Shown piece by piece: positions 8,288 to 16,870 of a DNA stretch of 64,000 nucleotides; the stretch's first letter is position 1; every line of letters begins with the position of its first letter. The translations under genes were made by a program, and so were the position numbers. Under the pieces are notes generated by a model that made no database searches, was not told where the DNA came from, and saw only the letters and a list, made by a program, of their open reading frames with translations. Origin of the DNA: Terriglobus roseus (GTDB lineage Bacteria; Acidobacteriota; Terriglobia; Terriglobales; Acidobacteriaceae); NCBI RefSeq assembly GCF_900105625.1, contig NZ_FNSD01000001.1:4216001-4280000 (forward strand). Direction: 5' to 3'.

Positions 8288-10864
8288 CTAGAACGTCAAC
8301 GCAATCTGTCCGGTCACCGTGCGCGGGCTCACAAAGTGCGTTCCGCTGAACGTCGACAGGAAGTTGTACAGCGCCACCTTGTTCGTCAGGTTGCTGCCGG
8401 TGATGGACACGTTGGTCTTGTATCGATCCTTATGCAGCACGTTGTCCCAGCCAAGCTGCGCATCGAACAGCGTGCGAGGCGCCACGCGCGGTGGATTCCT
8501 GTCGTCGTTCTCCGTGCCCGGTGCGGGGATTTTGATCAGCGGCGAGTACAACTGGTTTGCCGAGCAGCTTGTGATCGGCGCTGCCAGCGTCGCCTTCACG
8601 TTGCCGCACTGCAACTGGATCTGCGCCTGCTGGTCGGGCGTGAAACCGAGCACTGTTGCCGCGTCCGTCGCCGCGCCTGCCACCATGCCGCTCTCATACC
8701 GCCACGTCAGACCCGCGTAGGGACCATGCTTGAACTGGTATTGGAAGTTGCTCGACTGCTGGAATGCCTGGTCATGATCGATACGGAAAACGGTGCTGGT
8801 GTTGATGCTGGGATCGTTCGAGAGCACGCCGCCAACCTCGGGTCCGAAGAAGCGCGAACGCGTGTGCCCAATCGCCGAATAAGCCGAGAAGCCATGATAG
8901 TTCGGGATGCTGACCTTCACGCCCAGTCCATCAATCTTCGACTTCGCCCACTGGATGGGGAAGGCAAGCGGCGAATTCAGCACGGTGTCAAAGTCAAAGT
9001 CGCGATCGGTGTACTTCCAGAAGTACTCCGCGTTCACAACCACGAAGTGGCTGAAGGCCTGTTCAAAGCCGGCGTTGTACTGGTTGCGTGCTGCGGGCTT
9101 CAAAGGCACGGCAGCCACGGCATCGCCTGCCGTGCTCTCCAGCCCACCAATGCCCGTGGAACTGCTGACCAGCAGGTTCTCGTTGTAGGGCGTCAGGAAG
9201 AACTTGCCATAGCCCAGGCGGAAGACGGTGCCTGTCGAAGCCAGGTGATAGCTGACACCCAGGCGTGGCTGCACCAGTGACCGCCGGCTCAGGCCGTTGT
9301 AGTTATCCACGCGACCGCCCAGTTGCAGATTCAGGTTGTGCCACGTGATGTTGTCTTCCACGTAGAAAGCTTCCTGCTTGATATCCGTGCGTCCCTTGAA
9401 GGTGTACAGCGAACCACCGCGCGTCAGGTCGTACGAGGCCAAGCCCGCGCTGTAACCATCATTCGCTACGTAGTTATTTCCAACACCGCACTGCGCCTGT
9501 GTCCGGATCGTCGGATCGGTCACGGCGTTGCCGTTTGCGTCGTTGCAGGGCGCATTGAATGTTGCGTTCGTCACGCCCAGGCCAAAGCCCTCTGACAGGA
9601 ACGTGTGATAGATCGTCGCTCCCACCTTGATGGTCTGGATACCCTTTGTCATGGTGTAGTCAGCCTTGAAACCCGCGTTCTGCAGGCGACGCGATTGAGA
9701 CAGCGTGACCGGCGAATCATCCAGGATGTCGTGGCTGGGGTAGTAGTGAAAGTTATCCTGCCGCAGGTATGGCGACATGCTGAACAGGCTGGTCGCGTTG
9801 ATCGTGTGCGTCCAGGAGGGTGCGATGTTGAACGAGATGATCTTGCCGCGCTGATCCTGCGTCGGCTGGTCGTACTGGTTCGGCTGTTGAAACCACGAAC
9901 GCGAGAAGGTCGTGTTCAACTGCAGCGCATCCTTGTCCGTCGGGTGCCAGTCCGCACGGTTGAAGATGTTCTGGTTGTTGCCGATGTCGTGGATCGGATG
10001 CAGCTCCGGGCTGTCCAGGTAACGTCCGCTGCGGAAGCCGTCGACGGAGACGAAGTCGCCGACCTTCGCGCCGCCTACGCCGAAGGCAAGGGACGGCGAG
10101 AACGTTCCAAAACTGCCGTACCCCATCGAGACGGTGCCCGTCGGCTTCAACTGGCCAAGGCCGCTGCGTGTCGTCGTCTCGACGACCAGGCTGGTCTTGT
10201 CGCCATACTCGGCCGGGGCGATGCCGTTGATCACGTTGACCGACTGGATGATGTTGGGCGAGGGCTGGTTGCCGAAGACGCGGCTCTGCTGATCGCTGAT
10301 GGGCTGGCCGTCGATGGCAAAGGTGGTGTCGGCGTGCTCGCCCAGCGGATGGAAGAGACCGTTGGAATCCGACGCGATGCCCGGCGTGCTGAGTGTCACC
10401 AGCGACGACAGCGGGGAAGACGTACTGACCAGAGGCAGCTTCGTGAACAGGTCGCGGTCAATGGTATTGGCCTGCTGCGCGCTGGTGTTCAGCACGTCCT
10501 CTGCCTCGACGGTGATCTCCTGCGAGGCAGCGCCAATGACCATCTTCAGATCGACCGTCGTCGGCGATCCGGTGCGCACCTGTGCATCGCCGGTGCCTGC
10601 GGCAAAGCCGGCTGCGGCCGCCTCAACGTGGTAGCGGTTGTAGGGCAGGTTTGAGAAGGTGTAGTGTCCTGCGCCGTCGCTGGTCGCGGTGCGGCGCAGG
10701 CCGCTGACCGGATTGGTGATGGTGACCGTGGCGTTCGGAACAGCGGCGCCGGAGGGATCGGCGACGGTGCCTGTCACGGATCCTGTGTTGCTTTGAGCGA
10801 CAAGCGAAACACCGGCAACGGCCGGTGACAGAGCAAGCATGAAGGCGAATCGGCCCATGCGCAT
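8288..10864 (-). CDS. TonB-dependent receptor with carboxypeptidase-regulatory-like domain
   Basis: A complete 858-residue outer-membrane receptor. In order it has a signal peptide (MRMGRFAFMLALSPAVAGVSLVAQ), an Ig-fold carboxypeptidase-regulatory domain (GSVTGTVADPSGAAVPNA), a plug domain containing FAIDGQPISDQQ and INGIAPAEYGDKTS, then a beta-barrel ending in TGQIALTF. The start at 10864 follows AGGGAG at good spacing; the frame extends upstream without stops but lacks other support. It lies about 106 bp downstream of a small Cys-containing exported protein (10971-11339) and is likely co-transcribed with it. In other bacteria such small proteins often accompany metal-linked TonB receptors, so a copper or iron role is possible, but this is inference. 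Confidence 0.92.
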   Translation of the reverse strand: MRMGRFAFMLALSPAVAGVSLVAQSNTGSVTGTVADPSGAAVPNATVTITNPVSGLRRTATSDGAGHYTFSNLPYNRYHVEAAAAGFAAGTGDAQVRTGSPTTVDLKMVIGAASQEITVEAEDVLNTSAQQANTIDRDLFTKLPLVSTSSPLSSLVTLSTPGIASDSNGLFHPLGEHADTTFAIDGQPISDQQSRVFGNQPSPNIIQSVNVINGIAPAEYGDKTSLVVETTTRSGLGQLKPTGTVSMGYGSFGTFSPSLAFGVGGAKVGDFVSVDGFRSGRYLDSPELHPIHDIGNNQNIFNRADWHPTDKDALQLNTTFSRSWFQQPNQYDQPTQDQRGKIISFNIAPSWTHTINATSLFSMSPYLRQDNFHYYPSHDILDDSPVTLSQSRRLQNAGFKADYTMTKGIQTIKVGATIYHTFLSEGFGLGVTNATFNAPCNDANGNAVTDPTIRTQAQCGVGNNYVANDGYSAGLASYDLTRGGSLYTFKGRTDIKQEAFYVEDNITWHNLNLQLGGRVDNYNGLSRRSLVQPRLGVSYHLASTGTVFRLGYGKFFLTPYNENLLVSSSTGIGGLESTAGDAVAAVPLKPAARNQYNAGFEQAFSHFVVVNAEYFWKYTDRDFDFDTVLNSPLAFPIQWAKSKIDGLGVKVSIPNYHGFSAYSAIGHTRSRFFGPEVGGVLSNDPSINTSTVFRIDHDQAFQQSSNFQYQFKHGPYAGLTWRYESGMVAGAATDAATVLGFTPDQQAQIQLQCGNVKATLAAPITSCSANQLYSPLIKIPAPGTENDDRNPPRVAPRTLFDAQLGWDNVLHKDRYKTNVSITGSNLTNKVALYNFLSTFSGTHFVSPRTVTGQIALTF

Positions 10865-10970
10865 GTGTTGGTTCTCCCTGAGTGTTGTTGCCTGCGGAGC
10901 GGTGCGTCGAGCGCACCCTGCGGACTCATCAAGCCGTAAACAACACGACAGAGAGTCCGTACTACCCGGG

Positions 10971-11339
10971 CTAAAACGCTGGAGGAGGCCGGCAGAACAG
11001 GGAAGAGTGCCAACCCGTGACCGGACCGGAGGCCGCGATGCGCAGAACAGGTCGCGGCTGCGACACCCGCGGAATCCCAAAGGCAAAGACAGCCAGCGTG
11101 ACGATCGTCGAAAGCGCAACGCAAAGTGCGCAGGCATCGGCGGAGTCAGGACCGGCAGGATTGCCGGTCTGGTCGAGAGTCAGGCCCATGCCATGCAGCG
11201 AGGGAGCCGCAAGGGCATCTGCGTGGCCCGTTGCCGTGTGCGCAAAGGAGAACATCAGCAGCAGCAGGCAGAGCACCGCACACGCCTGGCTGAAGGCCGA
11301 GGACGAGCGGTCGCGCACTGGGAACTGAGGAAGTCTCAT
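10971..11339 (-). CDS. Small exported protein, DUF2946-like
   Basis: A 122-residue protein with an N-terminal hydrophobic signal or anchor (about residues 15-34), a CALC pair (CxxC) in the middle next to a second hydrophobic stretch, and the C-terminal ending SLFCRPPPAF. The overall plan (signal, CxxC, hydrophobic segment, Pro-rich RPPP tail) resembles DUF2946 proteins, which often sit beside TonB receptors and copper genes. Similarity is by eye and moderate. It is the first gene of a probable two-gene operon with the receptor at 8288-10864. Confidence 0.6.
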   Translation of the reverse strand: MRLPQFPVRDRSSSAFSQACAVLCLLLLMFSFAHTATGHADALAAPSLHGMGLTLDQTGNPAGPDSADACALCVALSTIVTLAVFAFGIPRVSQPRPVLRIAASGPVTGWHSSLFCRPPPAF

Positions 11340-11390
11340 TTGGATGGAACCAACTCCAGCTTACACACAACAGCCTCGCCCACGAAAACC

Positions 11391-11396
11391 TGTCAA
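11391..11396 (-). promoter_or_regulatory. Candidate -35 box (TTGACA) for the DUF2946-TonB operon
   Basis: A consensus TTGACA on the minus strand lies about 52 bp upstream of the start at 11339. The matching -10 region is poor, so an activator or alternative arrangement may apply. Confidence 0.3.
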
Positions 11397-11431
11397 GAGG
11401 TAAATCGCGTAAGTGGCCTGTTATGTGAGAC

Positions 11432-11466
11432 GTAGAGGTGGCCGGAAAGCTGCGCCAAACCTCTAC
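11432..11466. promoter_or_regulatory. Inverted repeat in regulatory region
   Basis: GTAGAGGT (11432-11439) pairs perfectly with ACCTCTAC (11459-11466). Further internal GGC/GCC pairing is possible. It lies between the divergent signals of this spacer. Confidence 0.45.
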
Positions 11467-11486
11467 AATAGAAGTAGGGACTATTG
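11464..11486 (+). promoter_or_regulatory. Candidate -10 box overlapping a dyad operator
   Basis: TACAAT (11464-11469) overlaps the left half of CAATAG-N9-CTATTG (11466-11486), a perfect 6-bp dyad. A dyad laid over a -10 box is a common repressor arrangement. It points rightward, away from the DUF2946 gene, toward a well-formed ribosome-binding site at 11558-11565, yet no long ORF follows. Confidence 0.35.
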
Positions 11487-11570
11487 GGAGGGTGAGACCC
11501 AGATCTTGCGGCCGGATCGGGAATCCGTCAGTCCGGTATGGAGTCGGCATCTCCGGTAAAGGAGGGCGCG

Positions 11571-11597
11571 ATGGCTGCTAACCCCTTTGGAATCTGA
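11571..11597 (+). other. Eight-codon ORF with strong ribosome-binding site (gene remnant or leader)
   Basis: AAAGGAGGGCGCG precedes an ATG at 11571 that opens only MAANPFGI before TGA at 11595. The frame is also open upstream to another ATG at 11538. The ORF ends inside the TGGAAT repeat cluster, so it may be a gene start truncated by repeat DNA, a short leader, or coincidence. Confidence 0.3.
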
Positions 11598-11673
11598 TTT
11601 TTGTCTGTAACTCCCATGGAATCTAATTTTTGCCGATTCGGGAATCGTCAACTTCAATGGAATGAATAATTTG
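11579..11673. repeat. Three degenerate copies of a TAAC..TGGAAT..ATTTTTG unit
   Basis: Copies begin at 11579, 11608 and 11649. The first two are 29 bp apart and share TGGAATCT(G/A)ATTTTTG (11588-11603 and 11617-11632). The third reads TGGAATGAATAATTTG (11658-11673). AT-rich for this genome and non-coding. Confidence 0.6.
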
Positions 11674-11684
11674 CAAGAATAAGG

Positions 11685-11698
11685 GGGAGGGGTACCCC
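11685..11698. repeat. G/C-rich palindrome after APC permease
   Basis: GGGGTACCCC (11689-11698) is a perfect 10-bp palindrome within GGGGGAGGGGTACCCCC, just 3' of the permease stop on the minus strand. It could fold as a short hairpin but has no U-run next to it. Confidence 0.35.
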
Positions 11699-11702
11699 CG
11701 CG

Positions 11703-13571
11703 CTAGCTGACATGCACGATAGGGCGACGCTCCTGCTGCGGGATTGCCTTGCGAAGGACCTCCTGGGTCAGCGGAGCCGTATCGCCCTCGCCCAGGAACA
11801 GGAATCGCATGATGTTCACGGCGGGACTTACCTGCGTCCACCGGAAGTACACGTGAGGCACCTTGCCGGTTCGGCGCTCCAGGTAGATCAGTACGCCCGC
11901 GATGGCATTGGCGACGACGGGACTCTTGGCGCTGAGGATGCGGTGCCGGCCCACACGCCGGCCGGTGACGCACAGCGTCTCAGAGAAATCGGAGGCGTCG
12001 CCGCGCACGACCTCGAAGAAGAAAAGGCACTCGTCGTCGCTGAGGTTGTGGAAGCGACGAACTTTCCAGTCGGCCACGTCCAGCAGTTCAACGGAATCGC
12101 CCAGTTCGGGTCCGCGAGCCACCAGCCGAATGAGTTGGTCGTCATCCTCGGCAAGGATGGAGTCCGCCGCTTCGTCCAGTTCCACCTCGGTGATGCGGAG
12201 TTCCGTCGACCGCAGCGCTCGCGAGACGAATGAGGACAGCAGGATGCAGCCGATGAAGATGGACGAGATCTTCAGGCCTTCTGGCCGCTCCACGATGTTG
12301 GCGAGTGTCGTGTAAGCGAAGATTGCGGTGGTCGCGATGAAGGCCCAGCGCAGCTTGGTGTTCCACACACTGAGCATCACCGCGACGGATGCCGAGGTAA
12401 TCAGTACGAGGACACCCGTCGCATACGCGCCGCCCTGTGCATCGACGTCCGCGTGAAACAGGATCGTGACAACCGTCGCGATGCCCATGAAGACCAGCAC
12501 CAGCGGTCGCGAGGCTCGCGCCCACTCAGGCGCCATGCCGAACTTGGGCAGGTAACGCGGGATCAGGTTCAGCAGGCCGGCCATTGCGCTTGCGCCGGCA
12601 AAGCCAAGGATCAGGATCGTGCTGACGTCGTACGCTGTGCCCAGGACGTTGCCGGCGTAGTGGTGCGCCAGCCATGCCATCGCGCGGCCGTTCGCCTCAC
12701 CGCCCTCGGCGAACTCCTTCGCCGGAATCAGGACGGTCGTAATGATGCTGGTCGAGATCAGGAAGACACTCATGATCGCCGCCGCCGTGACCAGCAGGTG
12801 CCGGGCGTTGCGGACGCGCTCTTCTTCCGAATCTGCCTTGATCAGCGGCATCACCGCAACGCCGGTTTCAAAGCCGGACAGACCGAGTGCCAGCTTGGGA
12901 AACAGCAGCAGTGAAAGGCCGATCATCATCGGGATGCTCTGGTGCCGCTCGCCGATGGCGAGACGCCAGTGGTGCAGTACAGCGGGGTGCTTGATGATCT
13001 CCCAGAAGCCGGCGCCGACCACGATGGCGTTCAGCACCAGGTAGCTGCCGACGAGCCAGACCGCGACGTCGATGGCTTCCTTGAAGCCCTTCAAAAAGAT
13101 GCCGCTGAGAATCGCCAGGATCAGCAGCGTCACGATCATCTGGTGATCCATCCAGCCCGGCATCAGCGGGTTGTGGATCAGGTGGTTCGCGCCATCCGCC
13201 GCGGACAGCGTCATCGTGATCACGAAATCAGTCGTTGCAAAGCCGAGCAGCACCAGAACGAAGATCTTGCCGCCCCACGCGGGAAAAAGCCGCTGCAGCA
13301 TGGCGACGGAGCCCTGCCCATACGGACTCGCCTTGCAGACGCGCCGGTAGACAGGCAGTGCGGCGAAGAGCGTCACCAGAACAAGAACCAGCGTGGCCAG
13401 CGGCGACAGAACGCCCGCGGCAAGGAACGCAATGCCTGGCTGGTATCCCAGCGTCGAGAAGTAGTCGACGCCGGTGAGGCACATCACGCGCCACCACGGA
13501 TTCTGCGCCTCATGTTCAACGTTCGGCGTAGGAACGCGCAAATCGGCGAGCAGCCAGTCTGAGAATGTCAT
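11703..13571 (-). CDS. APC superfamily permease with cytoplasmic C-terminal extension
   Basis: A 622-residue polytopic protein. About 12 hydrophobic helices fill residues 30-450, with [16 protein letters not shown] at the first helix and [16 protein letters not shown] in the middle, typical of amino-acid/polyamine/organocation transporters. A hydrophilic domain of about 165 residues follows and may be regulatory. Substrate (amino acid, amine or K+) cannot be fixed. The frame is open upstream to 13643; the start at 13571 is chosen because the extra 24 residues look non-conserved, but neither start has a good ribosome-binding site. It is divergent from phoB. Confidence 0.82.
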   Translation of the reverse strand: MTFSDWLLADLRVPTPNVEHEAQNPWWRVMCLTGVDYFSTLGYQPGIAFLAAGVLSPLATLVLVLVTLFAALPVYRRVCKASPYGQGSVAMLQRLFPAWGGKIFVLVLLGFATTDFVITMTLSAADGANHLIHNPLMPGWMDHQMIVTLLILAILSGIFLKGFKEAIDVAVWLVGSYLVLNAIVVGAGFWEIIKHPAVLHHWRLAIGERHQSIPMMIGLSLLLFPKLALGLSGFETGVAVMPLIKADSEEERVRNARHLLVTAAAIMSVFLISTSIITTVLIPAKEFAEGGEANGRAMAWLAHHYAGNVLGTAYDVSTILILGFAGASAMAGLLNLIPRYLPKFGMAPEWARASRPLVLVFMGIATVVTILFHADVDAQGGAYATGVLVLITSASVAVMLSVWNTKLRWAFIATTAIFAYTTLANIVERPEGLKISSIFIGCILLSSFVSRALRSTELRITEVELDEAADSILAEDDDQLIRLVARGPELGDSVELLDVADWKVRRFHNLSDDECLFFFEVVRGDASDFSETLCVTGRRVGRHRILSAKSPVVANAIAGVLIYLERRTGKVPHVYFRWTQVSPAVNIMRFLFLGEGDTAPLTQEVLRKAIPQQERRPIVHVS

Positions 13572-13730
13572 CTGTTCGTTCGGAGTCCTCGCCAAAGTAT
13601 AAGGTTGGCTGGTCGGTACGACTGCTTCTTGCCAACGATTCATACGTCATTAGCATTCCCCGACCCGGAGTGCGCTAGGCTGATGCGGAGGGCCGCTTGT
13701 AGCGGACCTTTTCAAGGGGGATTGCCGCAC

Positions 13731-14474
13731 GTGAGTCAGACTATCTTTCTGCTGGAAGACGACGCGGACATCAGTCGGCTCGTTCGCTACCACCTGGAAG
13801 CTTCCGGCTTCACCGTGCAGGCGTTCTCGAACGCCGGCGATGTTCTGCCTGCAGCCGAACGCAAAGCACCGTCGCTGTTCCTGCTGGACATCATGGTTCC
13901 CGGCGGCGATGGCCTCGACCTCTGCCGTCGCATGCGCCTGAATCCCGCTCTCAGCAGCGTTCCCGTCATCTTCCTGACGGCGCTGGCGACCGAGAGCGAC
14001 CGGGTACACGGTCTGGAACTGGGCGCGGACGACTACATCACCAAGCCGTTCGGCACACGGGAATTGCTGGCCCGCGTGAAGGCCGTTCTGCGGCGCTTCG
14101 AGCGCCAGGAACCAACCGAGACGCTGCGCGTTGGAGAGATCGAGATCGACGGCAGCGCCATGCAGCTGCGGGTGCGCGGTGAACTTGTCACAACGACAGC
14201 CACTGAGTTCCGCCTGCTGGACTATCTTGCCCGTCATCCCGGACGTGTCTTCAGCCGCGACCAGTTGCTGGACGCAGTCTGGGGCGATGCCCGCTTTGTG
14301 ACGCCGCGTTCCGTCGATGTTTACGTTCGCCGCATCCGCGAGAAGATCGAAGATGACGCCGAAGAGCCGCGCTACCTGAAGACCATGCGCGGTGCGGGCT
14401 ACCGCTTCGAGCGTGCGGATAAGATTTCGCAGGCTGCCGCTGTTCCCAGCGAAGCCGCTGTCGAACCCGCGTAG
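13731..14474 (+). CDS. phoB: PhoB-like OmpR-family response regulator
   Basis: A 247-residue cytoplasmic transcription factor. The receiver domain (about 1-120) has the acidic pair in LLEDDADIS, the phospho-acceptor Asp in FLLDIMVPGGDG and the Lys of YITKPFGTRELLARV. The C-terminal winged helix (about 140-235) contains EFRLLDYLARHPGRVFSRDQLLDAVWG and RSVDVYVRRIREKIE, the PhoB/OmpR recognition region. The GTG at 13731 follows AAGGGGG at 10 nt and gives the natural receiver N-terminus. Downstream are a PhoR-like kinase (12 bp gap) and PhoU, which support the phosphate-response assignment. No pst transporter is in the window. Confidence 0.88.
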   Translation: MSQTIFLLEDDADISRLVRYHLEASGFTVQAFSNAGDVLPAAERKAPSLFLLDIMVPGGDGLDLCRRMRLNPALSSVPVIFLTALATESDRVHGLELGADDYITKPFGTRELLARVKAVLRRFERQEPTETLRVGEIEIDGSAMQLRVRGELVTTTATEFRLLDYLARHPGRVFSRDQLLDAVWGDARFVTPRSVDVYVRRIREKIEDDAEEPRYLKTMRGAGYRFERADKISQAAAVPSEAAVEPA

Positions 14475-14486
14475 ACTGCGGCCAGG

Positions 14487-15875
14487 GTGAAACGCCTCCT
14501 CAAGCATCCGCTGACACACGCGCTGCTATGCTTCGGCTTCGGCGCGCTGCTGATTGCGTCGATTCCTCGAAATCCGGGGTTCCGATGGATTGCCGTGATG
14601 CTCTACGCTGCCACGTGCCTCTCCAGCGGCCTTGCTGTTCGCAGGCAATTCCGCATCCGCGCCAATGCCGCAGCACGCGGCGTAGCCGCCATCGTCGGCC
14701 ATCACCAAAGCTCCACCGGCACGACGCTCGCGCCAGTACTCGATCTGCGAAACACCGTCGACGGCGGCGGTCCGATCTTTGATCCGATCCTGCGCGCCGC
14801 ACGCGACGCCAGGGAATACATCGCCGCAGAACGCGCCAGGCTGGAAGAGCGTGGCAATCAGCTTGAGGTCCTGCTCGAAGGCATGCAGGATGCTGTACTG
14901 GGTGTGGACTCAGCCGGACGCGCCCAGTGGAGTAACGGCCACATGCAGCGCCTGATGGGCCGCGACACTGCCGGCGTCTCCGTTCGGCACGGTCGTGCCC
15001 TGGTCCATACCTTCCGCGATCCCGCGTTGCTGGCGTCGATTCAGAACACGCTCGACAACGGCGTTATCACCGAATGCCGCAGCGAGTCCATCGTCGCAGG
15101 CCGCATCTTCCAGGTTCACGCGGCGCCATTGCCAGGCGGTGGCGCAGTCGTCGTTCTGCATGACAACACCCAGGCAGAGCAGATGGAACGGACGCAGCGT
15201 GACTTTGTCGCGAATGTTTCGCATGAACTGCGTACGCCGCTGACATCCATCGTCGGCTACGTCGAGACGGTGCTGGACCACGAGACACTCTCTGTTCCCG
15301 CACGTGAATTCCTCGACACCGTCCTGAAGAACGCTTCGCGCATGCATCGGCTCACGGAAGACCTGCTCTTGCTGACACGCGTCGAGCGCGCGGAGAATCC
15401 ACTGGAGCCCGCGCCGGTTGAGTCTGACCAGTTGCTGCGCGATGCCCTCAGCATGGTCTCCGGTTCGACCTATGCGGAGGGTGCCCGGCTGGAGATTGAC
15501 GGCAGCACGAGGCGCCGCGTGCTCGCCGATGAGAACGCGATCCTCCAGGTGTTGGCCAATCTGCTTGAGAATGCTGTGAAGTATTCGACCGGCATCGTAG
15601 TGCAACCGCGTGTGATCCTGTCTGCCAGAGAGACCGAAGGCGAGGTGGAGTTCTGCGTGAAAGACGATGGCCCAGGCATCGCGTCGGAGCATCTGCCGCG
15701 CATCTTCGAACGCTTCTACCGCGTTGAAAAGGCTCGGTCGCGGGCTACGGGTGGGACGGGACTCGGGCTCTCGATCGCGCGCGATCTCATTGAGCAGCAT
15801 GGCGGCCGCATCTGGGTCGAAAGCGCGCTGGGCGAGGGGAGTACCTTCCGATTTACCCTTCCGTTCGCTGATTGA
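14487..15875 (+). CDS. phoR: PhoR-like sensor histidine kinase
   Basis: A 462-residue kinase with two N-terminal membrane helices (about residues 10-28 and 31-50) and no sizeable periplasmic sensor, as in PhoR. Then come a coiled linker, a PAS domain (about 120-225), HisKA with phospho-acceptor His246 in VSHELRTPLTSIVGY, and HATPase_c boxes NLLENAVKYS, DDGPGIASEHLPRIFERFYR and GGTGLGLSIARDL. The start is GTG. The lack of a periplasmic domain suggests that the signal comes through other proteins, in known systems PstSCAB-PhoU. The partner regulator is encoded 12 bp upstream. Confidence 0.88.
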   Translation: MKRLLKHPLTHALLCFGFGALLIASIPRNPGFRWIAVMLYAATCLSSGLAVRRQFRIRANAAARGVAAIVGHHQSSTGTTLAPVLDLRNTVDGGGPIFDPILRAARDAREYIAAERARLEERGNQLEVLLEGMQDAVLGVDSAGRAQWSNGHMQRLMGRDTAGVSVRHGRALVHTFRDPALLASIQNTLDNGVITECRSESIVAGRIFQVHAAPLPGGGAVVVLHDNTQAEQMERTQRDFVANVSHELRTPLTSIVGYVETVLDHETLSVPAREFLDTVLKNASRMHRLTEDLLLLTRVERAENPLEPAPVESDQLLRDALSMVSGSTYAEGARLEIDGSTRRRVLADENAILQVLANLLENAVKYSTGIVVQPRVILSARETEGEVEFCVKDDGPGIASEHLPRIFERFYRVEKARSRATGGTGLGLSIARDLIEQHGGRIWVESALGEGSTFRFTLPFAD

Positions 15876-16046
15876 CAGTCTTTTCACGCTTTTCCCGTAC
15901 TCTAATAGCACGATTTCGTGTGCAGTACGTAAGGCGTAAGACATAGACACGATCGTGTACGCGGGCAGCACCATCTCACATTCTGTAAGCAAATTCCGCC
16001 GCGCAAGGTGCGCACGGACAGCGAAGGCATCGAGGGGTTCCGGATC

Positions 16047-16709
16047 ATGAGGAAGCGTTTCCACCAATCTCTCGACGAACTGAAAGAGAAGCTGCTGGTC
16101 ATGGCGGGCTTTTCCGAACAGGCGATTCAGCGTGCCATTGAGGCCTATCGCACTCGCGACGGCGAGATGGTAGAGCTCGTGCGTAAGTCGGAGCCATCGA
16201 TCAACCGCCTCGAACGTGAGATCGACTCCACAGCATTGGATCTGCTGGCGACTGAGCAGCCCATGGCGGTTGACTTGCGCTTCATCCTGTCTGTGATCCG
16301 AATCAACGCTGACCTGGAACGCGTCGGCGATCTCGCCGTGAACATTGCCGTGCGTGTCGGCGAGACGAACGCGCTGCAGCCTGTTGATCTCCCGGTGGAC
16401 ATCCCACGGCTCGGGACACTGGCTGCTGCCATGATCCGCAAGGCCCTGGAAGCCTTCATTGATGGCGATGCGGAGATGGCAGAGAGCGTACTGGCGTTGG
16501 ATGATGAGGTCGATCGTTTAAACTCGGCCGCCTTCCACGCTCTCTCCCGCGTCATTCGTGAGCAGCCCGCCGTCACCACGCAGGCGCTGAACGCGATGCT
16601 AATCGCCCGCAATCTGGAGCGCGTGGGAGACCACGCCACCAACATCGCAGAAGACGTCATCTTCTGGGTGAAGGGCAATGACATCCGCCACAAGATGACC
16701 GCAGCGTAA
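16047..16709 (+). CDS. phoU: Phosphate signalling protein PhoU
   Basis: A 220-residue all-helical protein built of two three-helix repeats. Both carry the family's metal-binding signature: LERVGDLAVNIA near residue 105 and LERVGDHATNIAEDV near residue 200. PhoU links the Pst phosphate transporter to PhoR and limits Pho activation when phosphate is plentiful. The ATG at 16047 follows GAGGGG at 9 nt; an earlier in-frame start lacks support. A 171-bp spacer separates it from phoR, enough for its own promoter. Convergent with the AddA-like gene. Confidence 0.92.
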   Translation: MRKRFHQSLDELKEKLLVMAGFSEQAIQRAIEAYRTRDGEMVELVRKSEPSINRLEREIDSTALDLLATEQPMAVDLRFILSVIRINADLERVGDLAVNIAVRVGETNALQPVDLPVDIPRLGTLAAAMIRKALEAFIDGDAEMAESVLALDDEVDRLNSAAFHALSRVIREQPAVTTQALNAMLIARNLERVGDHATNIAEDVIFWVKGNDIRHKMTAA

Positions 16710-16870
16710 GTTAACCGTGCGACCGGTCAGTGGCTCATGCCATCGAGCTGGGTCACAGGGTGATCCCCGGATCGATGTCAACACCGTGTAAGTCATCCGG
16801 TGACCACCCGTCAATGGAACACTTCACCAGCGGCTGAAGCGAGGATCAAGCGTTGAGACGAGCGGGGAGT

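Noticed and set aside
8246-10654. Long plus-strand open frames opposite the TonB receptor (8246-9280, 9605-10654)
   Set aside because: Low-complexity Arg/Val-rich translations opposite a complete receptor gene; no ribosome-binding sites or domains.
11440-11600. Known riboswitch (cobalamin, ydaO-type cyclic di-AMP, FMN, TPP, SAM) in the spacer between the APC permease and the DUF2946 gene
   Set aside because: Some paired segments and a GGGAATCCGTCAG stretch look suggestive, but none of the conserved cores of these riboswitches could be matched on either strand. Reported only as an unexplained module.
14910-16067. Minus-strand 385-codon open frame opposite phoR
   Set aside because: Shadow of the kinase gene, no motif and it would cross the phoR-phoU spacer without signals.
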